From positions 1 to 64,000 of the forward strand of contig NZ_BAGN01000078.1 in NCBI RefSeq assembly GCF_000308835.1: a stretch of DNA of 64,000 nt. The letters run 5' to 3'. Position 1 is the first letter of the stretch; every line of letters starts with the position of its first letter. This document shows positions 37,501 through 45,400 of the stretch, in pieces. This stretch comes from Nocardia vinacea NBRC 16497. GTDB lineage: Bacteria; Actinomycetota; Actinomycetes; Mycobacteriales; Mycobacteriaceae. The notes beneath the pieces were generated by a model, which was not told the DNA's origin, ran no database searches, and saw only the letters and a list, made by a program, of their open reading frames with translations. A program made the translations under genes and the position numbers.

Positions 37501-37887
37501 CTACAGGGCGGTATCGTCCCCGAGTTCGGCCAATACCTGCTGCCCGATCGCGAAGGCCGCGTTGGCCGCCGGCACACCCGCGTAGGCGCCGGTGTGCAGC
37601 AATACTTCGGCGATCTCGGCGGCGGTGAGACCGTTGGTGATCGCGGCGCGGACATGCATCGCGATCTCCTCGTGCCGCCCGAGGGCGGTGAGCACCGCAA
37701 GGGTAACGCAGCTGCGGGTGCGCCGGTCCAGGCCCTCGCGGGTCCAGATCGAGCCCCACACCGATTCGGTGATGTATTCCTGGAACGGCCTGGTGAATTC
37801 GGTGGTCCTGGCGACGGCGCGATCGACGTGATCGTCGCCGAGCACTTCGCGCCGGACCGCCATGCCGCTATCGGCTCGTTCGTTCAC
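37501..37887 (-). CDS. pcaC: 4-carboxymuconolactone decarboxylase
   Basis: A 128-residue enzyme that decarboxylates 4-carboxymuconolactone to 3-oxoadipate enol-lactone. The AhpD-fold catalytic region RTRSCVTLAVLTALGRHEEIAMHVRAAITNG is conserved, with its Cys, Glu and His. Start GTG at 37887 overlaps the pcaD stop by four bases (GTGA), so the two are translationally coupled. In some actinobacteria pcaD and pcaC are fused as pcaL; here they are separate. Confidence 0.93.
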   Translation of the reverse strand: MNERADSGMAVRREVLGDDHVDRAVARTTEFTRPFQEYITESVWGSIWTREGLDRRTRSCVTLAVLTALGRHEEIAMHVRAAITNGLTAAEIAEVLLHTGAYAGVPAANAAFAIGQQVLAELGDDTAL

Positions 37888-38660
37888 GCGTCCTCCTTCA
37901 GATGAGCGAGAATCAGATCGTTGACCGCTTCCGACGCCTCGGCGCTGGCCAGATGTGCGCCGGGGCTGACGATTTCGAGGCGCGCGTTCGGGACCGTGCG
38001 CGCAATGCGCTGTCCGTGCTCAGGTGGGATGGCCGGATCCTGGGCGCCGGCGATCACGAGTGTGGGTGCGGTGATCGATGACAGCCGGGCTGCGATATTC
38101 ATCGTTTCGATTGCCGCGCAACAGGATGCGTAGCCGTCGGCGTCGGTGGCCGCGACCATTTCCGCGTAGTAATGGGTGCGCTCCGGATGGTCCGCGCGCC
38201 ATTGCGGGGTGAACCAGCGTTGCACCACAGCATTTGAAACTGCCTGTGTCCCTTCGGCTCTGACCAGCGCGGCGCGCTCGGCCCAACCGCTGGGCGGACC
38301 CAGTTCGGCGGAGGTGCAGCACAGGGTGAGCGTACGCAGCCGGTCCGGTGCGTGCTCGCCGAGCCACATGCCGACCATGCCGCCGAGTGAGAGTCCGACG
38401 AAATGCGCTCGTCGGGCCCCGAATCGGTCGAGCAGCCCGATCACATCGGAGCCCAGGTCCGTCAGCGTGTACGGGCCAGGGGGTACCGGGGATGCGCCAT
38501 GTCCGCGGTGGTCGTAGCGCAATACCCGATACCCGGCGGCGGTCAGGGCGGTGATCTGTGGATCCCACATCCGTAGGTCGCTGCCCAGTGATCCGCTCAG
38601 TACGACGGGTTCGCCGTCGTCGGGACCGGCCACGAGGCAGTTCACTTCGACGGCGCTCAC
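37884..38660 (-). CDS. pcaD: 3-oxoadipate enol-lactonase
   Basis: A 258-residue alpha/beta hydrolase that hydrolyses 3-oxoadipate enol-lactone to 3-oxoadipate. Catalytic residues: Ser in FVGLSLGGMVG (about residue 93), Asp in AGAQDPAIPPEHG (about 205) and His in SPGAHLASAEASE (about 233). Start GTG at 38660 overlaps the stop of the 25-codon micro-ORF by four bases (GTGA). Its N-terminus MSAVEV is similar to the micro-ORF start MSVVEM. Confidence 0.93.
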   Translation of the reverse strand: MSAVEVNCLVAGPDDGEPVVLSGSLGSDLRMWDPQITALTAAGYRVLRYDHRGHGASPVPPGPYTLTDLGSDVIGLLDRFGARRAHFVGLSLGGMVGMWLGEHAPDRLRTLTLCCTSAELGPPSGWAERAALVRAEGTQAVSNAVVQRWFTPQWRADHPERTHYYAEMVAATDADGYASCCAAIETMNIAARLSSITAPTLVIAGAQDPAIPPEHGQRIARTVPNARLEIVSPGAHLASAEASEAVNDLILAHLKEDA

Positions 38661-38734
38661 GACTCAGCCTGCCGAATCCGCAGGCTGCCACTGGGCGTCA
38701 GCGCGACCGGTTCGTACATCTCTACCACGCTCAT
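38657..38734 (-). CDS. Micro-ORF 2 in the pca operon (25 codons), unknown
   Basis: An ATG-initiated reading frame of 25 residues (MSVVEMYEPVALTPSGSLRI, then RQAES) exactly filling the space before pcaD. It has a strong ribosome site, GGGAGGCGGAGTC, overlaps micro-ORF 1 as ATGA and overlaps pcaD as GTGA. Its start resembles that of pcaD, so it may be the remnant of a duplicated pcaD 5' end or a coupling leader. No protein family is known to me. Whether it is translated cannot be settled from sequence. Confidence 0.4.
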   Translation of the reverse strand: MSVVEMYEPVALTPSGSLRIRQAES

Positions 38735-38796
38735 GACTCCGCCTCCCTGGCGCTTGGCTTTTGGGTGGCCCAGCTGACGACTGATCGGTCGCTCAT
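38731..38796 (-). CDS. Micro-ORF 1 in the pca operon (21 codons), unknown
   Basis: A 21-residue frame (MSDRSVVSWATQKPSAREAE plus S). Its ATG overlaps the pcaB stop as ATGA, and its stop overlaps the start of micro-ORF 2 as ATGA. A weak CAGGAC precedes it. Its tail AREAES resembles RQAES of micro-ORF 2. It could be a vestige or only a coupling device that keeps ribosomes moving from pcaB to pcaD. Confidence 0.35.
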   Translation of the reverse strand: MSDRSVVSWATQKPSAREAES

Positions 38797-40145
38797 GATC
38801 GGTCCTGCCAGTCGTTGAGTGCTCTGTCGATGAACTCGGGCGTCGACCCGAGGTACCGCGCCGGATCGAGCAGTCTTTCGATCTGTTCGCGTTCCAGATA
38901 CTTCCCGACCACCGGATCGGCGGCGAGCAGATCGGCGAGTGAGCCTGCACCGGCGAGGGCCGCTTGGCAGCACTGCGCGACGGCATCGCCCGCGGTATGC
39001 CTGCCGATCTCGCCGTTGGATGTCGAAACCAACTCGGTCACCACGTTTTCCGCGAGCACGAGGCCGCCGGTGAGGTCGAGGTTGGCACGCATGCGCTGTG
39101 GATCGACTCGAAGTCGCTCCAGGCTGATACGCAGCCAATGCACCGCGGAACCGGTGGTCCGCAGCAATTCGATATACGGCCGCCATTCCGCATGCCACGA
39201 GCCTGCCGCGCGCTGATGTTCGTGTGCGGCCGCACCGAGCAGTGCGGCGACCAATCCCGGTGCCTGCACGGCGGATCCGGCGGCAAGAACGGCGGCGACG
39301 GGATTGCGTTTGTGCGGCATGGTCGAGGAGCCGCCCGTACCCGCAGGGCCCTCCTCGTGGACTTCCGCGACCTCGGTCTGCGCCAGCAGCGTGATATCGC
39401 GGGCGATCTTGGCCACCGCCGCGCAGGTCTGACCGAGTGCCCCGGCGATCTCGGCGATGCGGCCGCGCTCGGTATGCCACGGCAGGGCCGGTTCGGCCAA
39501 TCCGAGCTGCCGCGCGAGCTCGCTCAGGACGGCAATCCCGTTGTCGCCCAGGGAAGCCAGCGTGCCGACCGCTCCGCCGAACTGCACCGCCAGGCGGTGC
39601 CGCCGGATGTCGTCGAGCCGGTCCCGCGCCGCGGCGAGACCACCGAGCCAGCCCGCCGCGGTGAGACCGAAGGTGACCGGCGGTCCCTGCTGGAGCAGGC
39701 TGCGCCCGGCCTGCACAGTGTCGGTGTGGATTTCGGCGAGGTGCGCCAGCTGGGCCGCGCATGCGCGCAAGTCGTCATCGAGCACTGCCAGCGCCCGATG
39801 TGTCACCAGCATGGCGGCGGTATCGCCCACGTCCTGGCTGGTCGCGCCGAGGTGCACATATCCGGCCGCATCACCCGCGACACGTGCGGTGAGCGCCCGC
39901 ACCAGCGGCCCGGCCGGATTGCCGATGCCGACCGCCTGCCCGCCGAGTTCGGTGATGTCGTAATCATCTGCGTCGCAACAGCTTTGGATTGCGGCGGCGG
40001 CCTCGGGTGGAACGACTCCGGCCGCGGCCGAGGCGGCCGCCAGCGCGCCCTCGAAGTCGAGCATGGCCTGCACCCATGCCCGGTCGCCGACCTGCGCCGC
40101 GACCGGACCGGCCGCGAGCACAGCGTCGAACAGACCGTCAGACAT
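38793..40145 (-). CDS. pcaB: 3-carboxy-cis,cis-muconate cycloisomerase
   Basis: A 450-residue member of the fumarase/aspartase superfamily that cyclises 3-carboxy-cis,cis-muconate to 4-carboxymuconolactone. The superfamily signature GSSTMPHKRNP is at about residues 280-290, and YVHLGATSQDVGDTA is the first conserved region. ATG at 40145 overlaps the pcaG end by eight bases. Length matches bacterial PcaB. Confidence 0.94.
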   Translation of the reverse strand: MSDGLFDAVLAAGPVAAQVGDRAWVQAMLDFEGALAAASAAAGVVPPEAAAAIQSCCDADDYDITELGGQAVGIGNPAGPLVRALTARVAGDAAGYVHLGATSQDVGDTAAMLVTHRALAVLDDDLRACAAQLAHLAEIHTDTVQAGRSLLQQGPPVTFGLTAAGWLGGLAAARDRLDDIRRHRLAVQFGGAVGTLASLGDNGIAVLSELARQLGLAEPALPWHTERGRIAEIAGALGQTCAAVAKIARDITLLAQTEVAEVHEEGPAGTGGSSTMPHKRNPVAAVLAAGSAVQAPGLVAALLGAAAHEHQRAAGSWHAEWRPYIELLRTTGSAVHWLRISLERLRVDPQRMRANLDLTGGLVLAENVVTELVSTSNGEIGRHTAGDAVAQCCQAALAGAGSLADLLAADPVVGKYLEREQIERLLDPARYLGSTPEFIDRALNDWQDRS

Positions 40146-40680
40146 CGAAGAACACCGTCTCGCGCTCACCCTGGAGGTACACGTCGAAAACATAGCCATC
40201 GGAACCGTTCCCGGCGACCAAGGTGCCGCGCCGCTCCGGCGGCACCGTGGCCAACACCGGATCACTCGCGTGCTGATCGGCGTGCTCGGGGAAGTAGATG
40301 CGGGTGACCACTCGATGCAGCAGACCACGGGCGAATACCGAGACATCGATATGCGGGGCCTGCCCATCGCCGAGCGCGCCGGGAACGACGGTGTAGACCG
40401 CGAATTCGCCCGCTCGGGTGTCGCTGCGTGCGAATCCGCGGAAATATTCGCGGACACCGCGACCGTCGTCGGGATGCGCGATATGCCCGTCCGGGTCGGC
40501 CTGCCAGATCTCGATCATGGCGTCATCGATCGGCTCGCCGACGGCGTCGAGCACCCGGCCGCGAATCCACACGGCCCCTGGTGTCCCCAGCGGCACAGCG
40601 TACGGGCCGTCGTCCCAGGTCAGTCCGATGTGCAGATAGGGGCCGACAGTCTGCGAAGGCGTGGTGGGCAGATTAGTCAT
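40138..40680 (-). CDS. pcaG: Protocatechuate 3,4-dioxygenase alpha subunit
   Basis: A 180-residue alpha subunit that, with PcaH, cleaves protocatechuate between the hydroxyls to 3-carboxy-cis,cis-muconate. It begins TPSQTVGPYLHIGL, has IEIWQADPDGH and the C-terminal DVYLQGERETVFFDV. As in other alpha subunits the full iron ligand set is absent; iron is held by the beta subunit. ATG at 40680 overlaps the pcaH end by eight bases. Confidence 0.94.
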   Translation of the reverse strand: MTNLPTTPSQTVGPYLHIGLTWDDGPYAVPLGTPGAVWIRGRVLDAVGEPIDDAMIEIWQADPDGHIAHPDDGRGVREYFRGFARSDTRAGEFAVYTVVPGALGDGQAPHIDVSVFARGLLHRVVTRIYFPEHADQHASDPVLATVPPERRGTLVAGNGSDGYVFDVYLQGERETVFFDV

Positions 40681-41395
40681 CGTCCTCGTCGTCCTCGAAA
40701 GGCGTGGCGTCCCGGCCACGCAATACGATGTCGAACTCGAAGGCCAGCGCCCGCTCGGGTTCGCTGCGGTCGAGATCGAAGCGGCTGATCAGCAGTGGGC
40801 GAGCGGCCTCGGGCACCGAGTTGAAGATGGGGTCCTGGGCGAACAACGGATCGTCCGGAAAATACATCTGGGTGACCAGTCGCTGGGTGAAGGCGCGCCC
40901 GAACAGCGAGAAGTGGATGTGCGCGGGTCGCCAGGCATTGTGGTGGTTGCGCCATGGATAGGCGCCGGGCTTGATCGTGGTGAACTCGTAGCGGCCCGCG
41001 CCATCGGTGAGCGTGCGCCCGGCGCCATCGAAGTTGGGATCGAGCGGGCAGTCCCACGCGCCCCGGTCATGGCGGTACCGGCCACCGGCATTGGCCTGCC
41101 AGATCTCGATCAGCGAGTTCGGGATCGGCTTGCCGTCACCGTCGAGTAGCCGGCCGTGCACGATGATGCGCTGTCCGAGCGGTTCCGCGCGGTGCTGCGC
41201 GGTCAGGTCGTTATCGGTCTCGGCGAGCCGGTCCGCGCCGAGCACCGGAGCGGTGAGTTCGGTCAGCCGTTGCGGCAGCAGGACCAGCGGCTCTTTCGGA
41301 TGCCGAAGGGCGGTGGACTTGTACTCCGGGGAGTCCAGCGGCGGGTGGGTGCCCGCCGGATCTCTTCGATAGCCTTGCAGCGCACGGGTTTTCAT
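40673..41395 (-). CDS. pcaH: Protocatechuate 3,4-dioxygenase beta subunit
   Basis: A 240-residue catalytic subunit with non-heme Fe(III). Iron ligands: Tyr in GGRYRHD, Tyr in KPGAYPWRN and the two His of AHIHF, in the conserved order. The conserved IEIWQANAGGRY is present. ATG at 41395 overlaps the pcaF stop (ATGA). The C-terminus ends in an acidic DDEDDD run. Forms a complex with PcaG. Confidence 0.95.
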   Translation of the reverse strand: MKTRALQGYRRDPAGTHPPLDSPEYKSTALRHPKEPLVLLPQRLTELTAPVLGADRLAETDNDLTAQHRAEPLGQRIIVHGRLLDGDGKPIPNSLIEIWQANAGGRYRHDRGAWDCPLDPNFDGAGRTLTDGAGRYEFTTIKPGAYPWRNHHNAWRPAHIHFSLFGRAFTQRLVTQMYFPDDPLFAQDPIFNSVPEAARPLLISRFDLDRSEPERALAFEFDIVLRGRDATPFEDDEDDD

Positions 41396-42573
41396 GATGT
41401 CGCCTCCAGAACAACGGCCAGCCCCTGGCCGACTCCGATACACAGTGCGGCCAGTCCCCACCGGCTGCCGCTACGCCGCATTTCGCGGGCGAGTTGGTTG
41501 ATGACGCGTCCTCCGGACGCGCCGAGCGGGTGGCCGATCGCGATCGCGCCGCCGTTGACATTGACGATGTCCGGATTCAACTCCGGCCAATCCGCGAGGC
41601 AGGCGAGCGATTGCGCGGCGAATGCTTCGTTCAATTCGACCACGCCGAGATCGCCCCAGTCGATTCCCGCGCGCCGCAGGGCGACGCGCGCCGCTTCGAC
41701 CGGACCGATACCGAAGACATCCGGATCGACGCCCGCCGCACCGCGTCCCGCGATCCGCGCCAGGGGTGTCCGGCCGAGCCGATCGGCCAGGGCTTCGTCT
41801 CCGAGCAGCAGGGCGGAGGCGCCGTCGTTCAGCGGTGAGGCATTTCCGGCGGTGACGGTGCCATCAGGCCGGAACGACGGTTTCAATCCCGCCAACCGCT
41901 CGACGGTCGTTTCCGCCCGCAGCGACTCGTCGCGAGCCAGTTCGGTGCCGGGCACGGCGACGACATGATCGTCGTAGAAGCCGTTGTCCCAGGCCTTCGC
42001 GGCGAGCTGATGGCTGCGTGCGGCGAATTCGTCCTGCGCCGCACGCTCGATTCCGTAACGGCCCGCGAGGATTTCGGTGCTCTCACCCAAGGACACCGTC
42101 CACCGCCCGGGCATTGCCGGATTCACCAGCCGCCAGCCCAATGTCGTGGAGTGCAGTGTTTCGTTGCCGACGGGAAATCCCTTGGCGGGCTTGGGCATAA
42201 CCATGGGCGCGCGGCTCATCGATTCGACGCCGCCGACGACAACCGTTGCCGCATCATCGGTTTCGATCATACGGGCGGCCTGCATCGCGGCGTCCATACT
42301 CGACCCGCACAGCCGGTTCACGGTCGTGCCGGGCACCGAGGTCGGCCAATCCGCGAGCAGCGCTGCCATGCGTGCCACATTGCGATTATCCTCGCCCGCC
42401 TGGTTGGCCGCTCCGAAGACGATCTCGTCCACCGTCGCGGGGTCCAGATCGTTGCGGTCCGCGAGCGACCGCAGCACGGTGGCGGCGAGGTCATCGGGCC
42501 GGATGCCGCTCAGCGCACCGCCGTACCTGCCGAACGGGGTGCGAATACCGTCGTAGAGAAATGCGCTGGTCAT
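41392..42573 (-). CDS. pcaF: 3-oxoadipyl-CoA thiolase
   Basis: A 393-residue thiolase that splits 3-oxoadipyl-CoA into succinyl-CoA and acetyl-CoA. The nucleophile Cys is in NRLCGSSMDA (about residue 90), His in GHPLGASGGR and the second Cys in LCIGVGQG near the C-terminus. It opens SAFLYDGIRTPFGRYGG. ATG at 42573 overlaps the pcaJ stop (ATGA). Confidence 0.94.
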   Translation of the reverse strand: MTSAFLYDGIRTPFGRYGGALSGIRPDDLAATVLRSLADRNDLDPATVDEIVFGAANQAGEDNRNVARMAALLADWPTSVPGTTVNRLCGSSMDAAMQAARMIETDDAATVVVGGVESMSRAPMVMPKPAKGFPVGNETLHSTTLGWRLVNPAMPGRWTVSLGESTEILAGRYGIERAAQDEFAARSHQLAAKAWDNGFYDDHVVAVPGTELARDESLRAETTVERLAGLKPSFRPDGTVTAGNASPLNDGASALLLGDEALADRLGRTPLARIAGRGAAGVDPDVFGIGPVEAARVALRRAGIDWGDLGVVELNEAFAAQSLACLADWPELNPDIVNVNGGAIAIGHPLGASGGRVINQLAREMRRSGSRWGLAALCIGVGQGLAVVLEATS

Positions 42574-43352
42574 GAGGCGGCCTTCAGCGCTCGCAGGGTC
42601 TCGAGTTCGATGGCAGTCGGCGGCTCGCCGATTTCGAGATCCGGCGCGACCCGCAGCTGCCAGCCGGTGGCAGCGCGGACCTGCTCGACGGTCACGCCCG
42701 GATGCACCGCGACGAGGATCAACTCGCCGGTGTCGTCGGGCCGCATCACCCCGAGGTCGGTGATCACCAGGGTCGGGCCCGCGCCGCGCAGGCCGAGTTT
42801 CGCGCGCTCGCCGGTACCGCGACCGTGCCCGAAAGAGGTGATGAAGTCGACTTTGTCGACGAAGGAGCGGCGCGACTGACGCACAACGACGAACACCTCG
42901 CCACAGGAGGCGGCAATCTCGGGCGCGCCACCGGCTCCTGGCAAGCGGACCTCGGGATGGGTGTAGTCACCGCCGATGACGGTGGTGTTGATATTGCCGT
43001 ACTTGTCGAGCTGCGCGGCCCCGAGGAACCCGATATCGATGCGACCCGGCTGCAGCCAATAGTTGAAAATCTCCGGCACGCCGATCACTGCGTCGGCGGT
43101 CTCGGCGAGCACACCGTCACCGATGGAAGCGGGCAGCCGATCCGGCTTCGAACCCAATGTTCCGGATTCGTAGATGAGGACCAGATCGGGCGCGTGGGTG
43201 TTGCGTGCGAGATTGGCGGCCGTCGACGGCAGTCCGATCCCGACGAAGCACCGTTTGCCCGCGCCGAGTGCCCTGGCGGCGGCGATCGTCATCATCTCGT
43301 CGGCGGTGTATGTCGTTTCCATTGTGGCGGTGCGGGTTTCGGCGATGGTCAT
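42570..43352 (-). CDS. pcaJ: 3-oxoadipate CoA-transferase, beta subunit
   Basis: A 260-residue family I CoA-transferase subunit. The catalytic Glu is in LIYESGTLG (about residue 62) and the CoA-binding segment is CFVGIGLPSTAANLA. With PcaI it transfers CoA from succinyl-CoA to 3-oxoadipate. ATG at 43352 overlaps the pcaI stop (ATGA); a second Met at codon 11 is possible. Confidence 0.92.
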   Translation of the reverse strand: MTIAETRTATMETTYTADEMMTIAAARALGAGKRCFVGIGLPSTAANLARNTHAPDLVLIYESGTLGSKPDRLPASIGDGVLAETADAVIGVPEIFNYWLQPGRIDIGFLGAAQLDKYGNINTTVIGGDYTHPEVRLPGAGGAPEIAASCGEVFVVVRQSRRSFVDKVDFITSFGHGRGTGERAKLGLRGAGPTLVITDLGVMRPDDTGELILVAVHPGVTVEQVRAATGWQLRVAPDLEIGEPPTAIELETLRALKAAS

Positions 43353-44170
43353 ACTGTCTCCGTGGTGGCGGTGTACACGTTTTCGTCGAGCCAGCGGGTG
43401 AAGTGGTCACGGTCTCGGCTGATCGCGTCCCAGGTCTTGTAGTAGTCGTTGTCGCGTTCGGAATAGCCCTGTGCGTAGGACGGATGCGCGCCGCCGGGCA
43501 CCTCCGCGACGGCGGTCACCGCCCACGCGGGCAGCACGATCGCGCCGGGCACCGGAGTCAGCTCGTCGACGATTTCCTCGACCGTGACCAGGCTGCGACG
43601 CGCGGCCAGGACCGCCTCCTTCTGCACTCCGAGCAGTCCCCACAGCTGCACATTTCCGGACCGATCGGCGCGCTGGGCGTGGATGACCGTGACATCGGGA
43701 TTGATCGCGGGAACCGCGGTCAGCTGTTCCCCGGTGAACGGGCAGGTGATCGGTTTGATGGTGTCGGTGACCGTCGGCAGATCGGTGCCGACGTATCCGC
43801 GCAGCACGGCGAACGGCAATCCGGACGCTCCCGCGACATAGCGATTCGCCATACCGGCGTGGCTGTGCTCCTCGATATCCAACGCCGCGGGCCAGGCATG
43901 CTGTACCGCGTCGCGGAACCGGTGCAGTGAGCCGACGCCGGGATTGCCGCCCCAGGAAAAGATCAGCTTGCGTGCACAACCGGCCCCGATCAGCTGGTCG
44001 TAGACGATGTCCGGCGTCATCCGCACCAGCGTCAGATCCCGCTTGCGCTGGCGGATGATCTCTTGCCCGGCGGCCACCGGGATCAGATGCGTGAACCCCT
44101 CCAGCGCGACCGTATCGCCGTCGCGGACGAGTTCGTCGACCGCAGCTGCCAAGGAGGTAATCCTGGCCAT
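43349..44170 (-). CDS. pcaI: 3-oxoadipate CoA-transferase, alpha subunit
   Basis: A 273-residue partner of PcaJ, with VALEGFTHLIPVAAGQEIIRQ (CoA-transferase family I alpha start), RKLIFSWGGNPGVGSLHRFRDAV and PFTGEQLTAVPAINPDV. ATG at 44170 follows GAGGAG; a GTG-frame Met four codons upstream is less likely. It lies one base downstream of the adh stop codon, so it belongs to the same transcript. Confidence 0.92.
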   Translation of the reverse strand: MARITSLAAAVDELVRDGDTVALEGFTHLIPVAAGQEIIRQRKRDLTLVRMTPDIVYDQLIGAGCARKLIFSWGGNPGVGSLHRFRDAVQHAWPAALDIEEHSHAGMANRYVAGASGLPFAVLRGYVGTDLPTVTDTIKPITCPFTGEQLTAVPAINPDVTVIHAQRADRSGNVQLWGLLGVQKEAVLAARRSLVTVEEIVDELTPVPGAIVLPAWAVTAVAEVPGGAHPSYAQGYSERDNDYYKTWDAISRDRDHFTRWLDENVYTATTETV

Positions 44171-44171
44171 A

Positions 44172-45170
44172 TCACTCCTCATTCGAAATCGTGGAAACGC
44201 GGCCGAGCCGAATCCAGCACTTGCCCGGGGTGGATCGCACCGCGGTGAAGGCCCGATCGGCGTCGTCGAGTGCGAACTCGGCCTGCAGCACCCGGCTCGG
44301 CGCGATCGCGCCGGAATCGAGCAGGACCGTGGTGTCGGCGAAATCGCTCGGGTGGTCGTAGATCAGCGAGCCGATCAGCCGCAGCTGCCGATAGACGAGA
44401 TCGAAGCTCGACAGCGCCAGCGGTTCGGCATTGATCCCGATGAGCACCGCGGTGCCGCCGGCGACGAGCCGATCCAATGCCGGGGGAAGTGCGGCGGGCA
44501 CACCGGATGTCTCGAAGAGATAGTCGAAACCGGATGCCGATTCGTCGGCCGCTACCGCGCCGAGCGATTCGGCGAGCGCGCGTCGGCCCTCATGCGGCTC
44601 GATGACTGCGGGTTTGATCCCCGCCGCGACCAGCAGTTCGCACAGGAACAGACCCTGTGAACCCGTGCCGACCACCAGGCAGCTATCGCCCACCGTGATT
44701 CCCGAGCGACGAATGGCCGCGCGCGCGACGGTCAGCGGCTCGGTGCACACCAGATCCTCCAGCGGCACGGCGGGCGCGACCGGAAAGGTGAATTCGGCTG
44801 GTACCGCTACCAATTCGGCGATGACGCCGGGCGTATTGATACCGAGGATGATCCGGTTCGGGCAGGCCGAGGTGAAGCCGGAACGGCAGGCCGCGCATGC
44901 CATACAGCAATAGTTCGGCTCGATCGCGACCCGCTGGCCGATCCGTCCCGCGTCGACATCGGTGCCGACGGCCACGATCTCGCCGACCCCTTCGTGGCCG
45001 ACGATCCACGGCAGCTCTGGAACCGGCCGATGGCCGTGGTAGACGGACAGATCCGAACCGCACAGGCCGACGCCGAGCATCCGCACCAGGACATCACCCG
45101 GCCCGCAAACCGGATCCGGCAGCTCCGCGACCGCGATCCGCTCGGGCGCAACCAAGGTAGCCGCCTTCAT
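44172..45170 (-). CDS. Zinc-dependent medium-chain dehydrogenase (first gene of pca operon)
   Basis: A 332-residue zinc MDR-family dehydrogenase. Catalytic zinc region: C-G-S-D in GLCGSDLSVYHGHR and GHEGVGEIV. Structural zinc Cys: CCMACAACRSGFTSAC. NAD motif: VVGTGSQGLFLCELL. It opens the pca operon, with AAGGAGAATC before its ATG. A function in producing a pathway precursor, for example oxidising a quinate- or shikimate-like alcohol or an aromatic alcohol, is inferred from position only; the family is broad. Confidence 0.85.
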   Translation of the reverse strand: MKAATLVAPERIAVAELPDPVCGPGDVLVRMLGVGLCGSDLSVYHGHRPVPELPWIVGHEGVGEIVAVGTDVDAGRIGQRVAIEPNYCCMACAACRSGFTSACPNRIILGINTPGVIAELVAVPAEFTFPVAPAVPLEDLVCTEPLTVARAAIRRSGITVGDSCLVVGTGSQGLFLCELLVAAGIKPAVIEPHEGRRALAESLGAVAADESASGFDYLFETSGVPAALPPALDRLVAGGTAVLIGINAEPLALSSFDLVYRQLRLIGSLIYDHPSDFADTTVLLDSGAIAPSRVLQAEFALDDADRAFTAVRSTPGKCWIRLGRVSTISNEE

Positions 45171-45400
45171 GATTCTCCTTGTGCGCAATCCGTACAACTG
45201 GTTGATATGCGAACATCGTAGGTCCAATCCGATGGTGACTCAAGTCCCATATATCGATCGATGGCATGGTGGAACCGCTTCGAACTGGCATTTCCCCAGC
45301 AAGGGCGACTTGTTGGCAGTGACTCGGATCACCTCTACCCTCAATTCACATTACGCACAGATGTTCGCGATGCGAACATGATCGAAATTTAGGAACCACC
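45171..45400. promoter_or_regulatory. Divergent pca operon promoter with IclR-type palindrome
   Basis: This 230-base gap separates the pca operon from the dehydratase gene. At 45361-45379 lies ATGTTCGCGATGCGAACAT, a perfect 8-bp inverted repeat around three bases, 21 bases before the dehydratase start. A half-site GCGAACAT lies at 45209-45216, 39 bases before the adh start. GTTCG-type sites are typical of IclR/PcaR regulators, so PcaR (36669) is the likely binder; this is inferred. The rest is relatively AT-rich. Confidence 0.6.
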
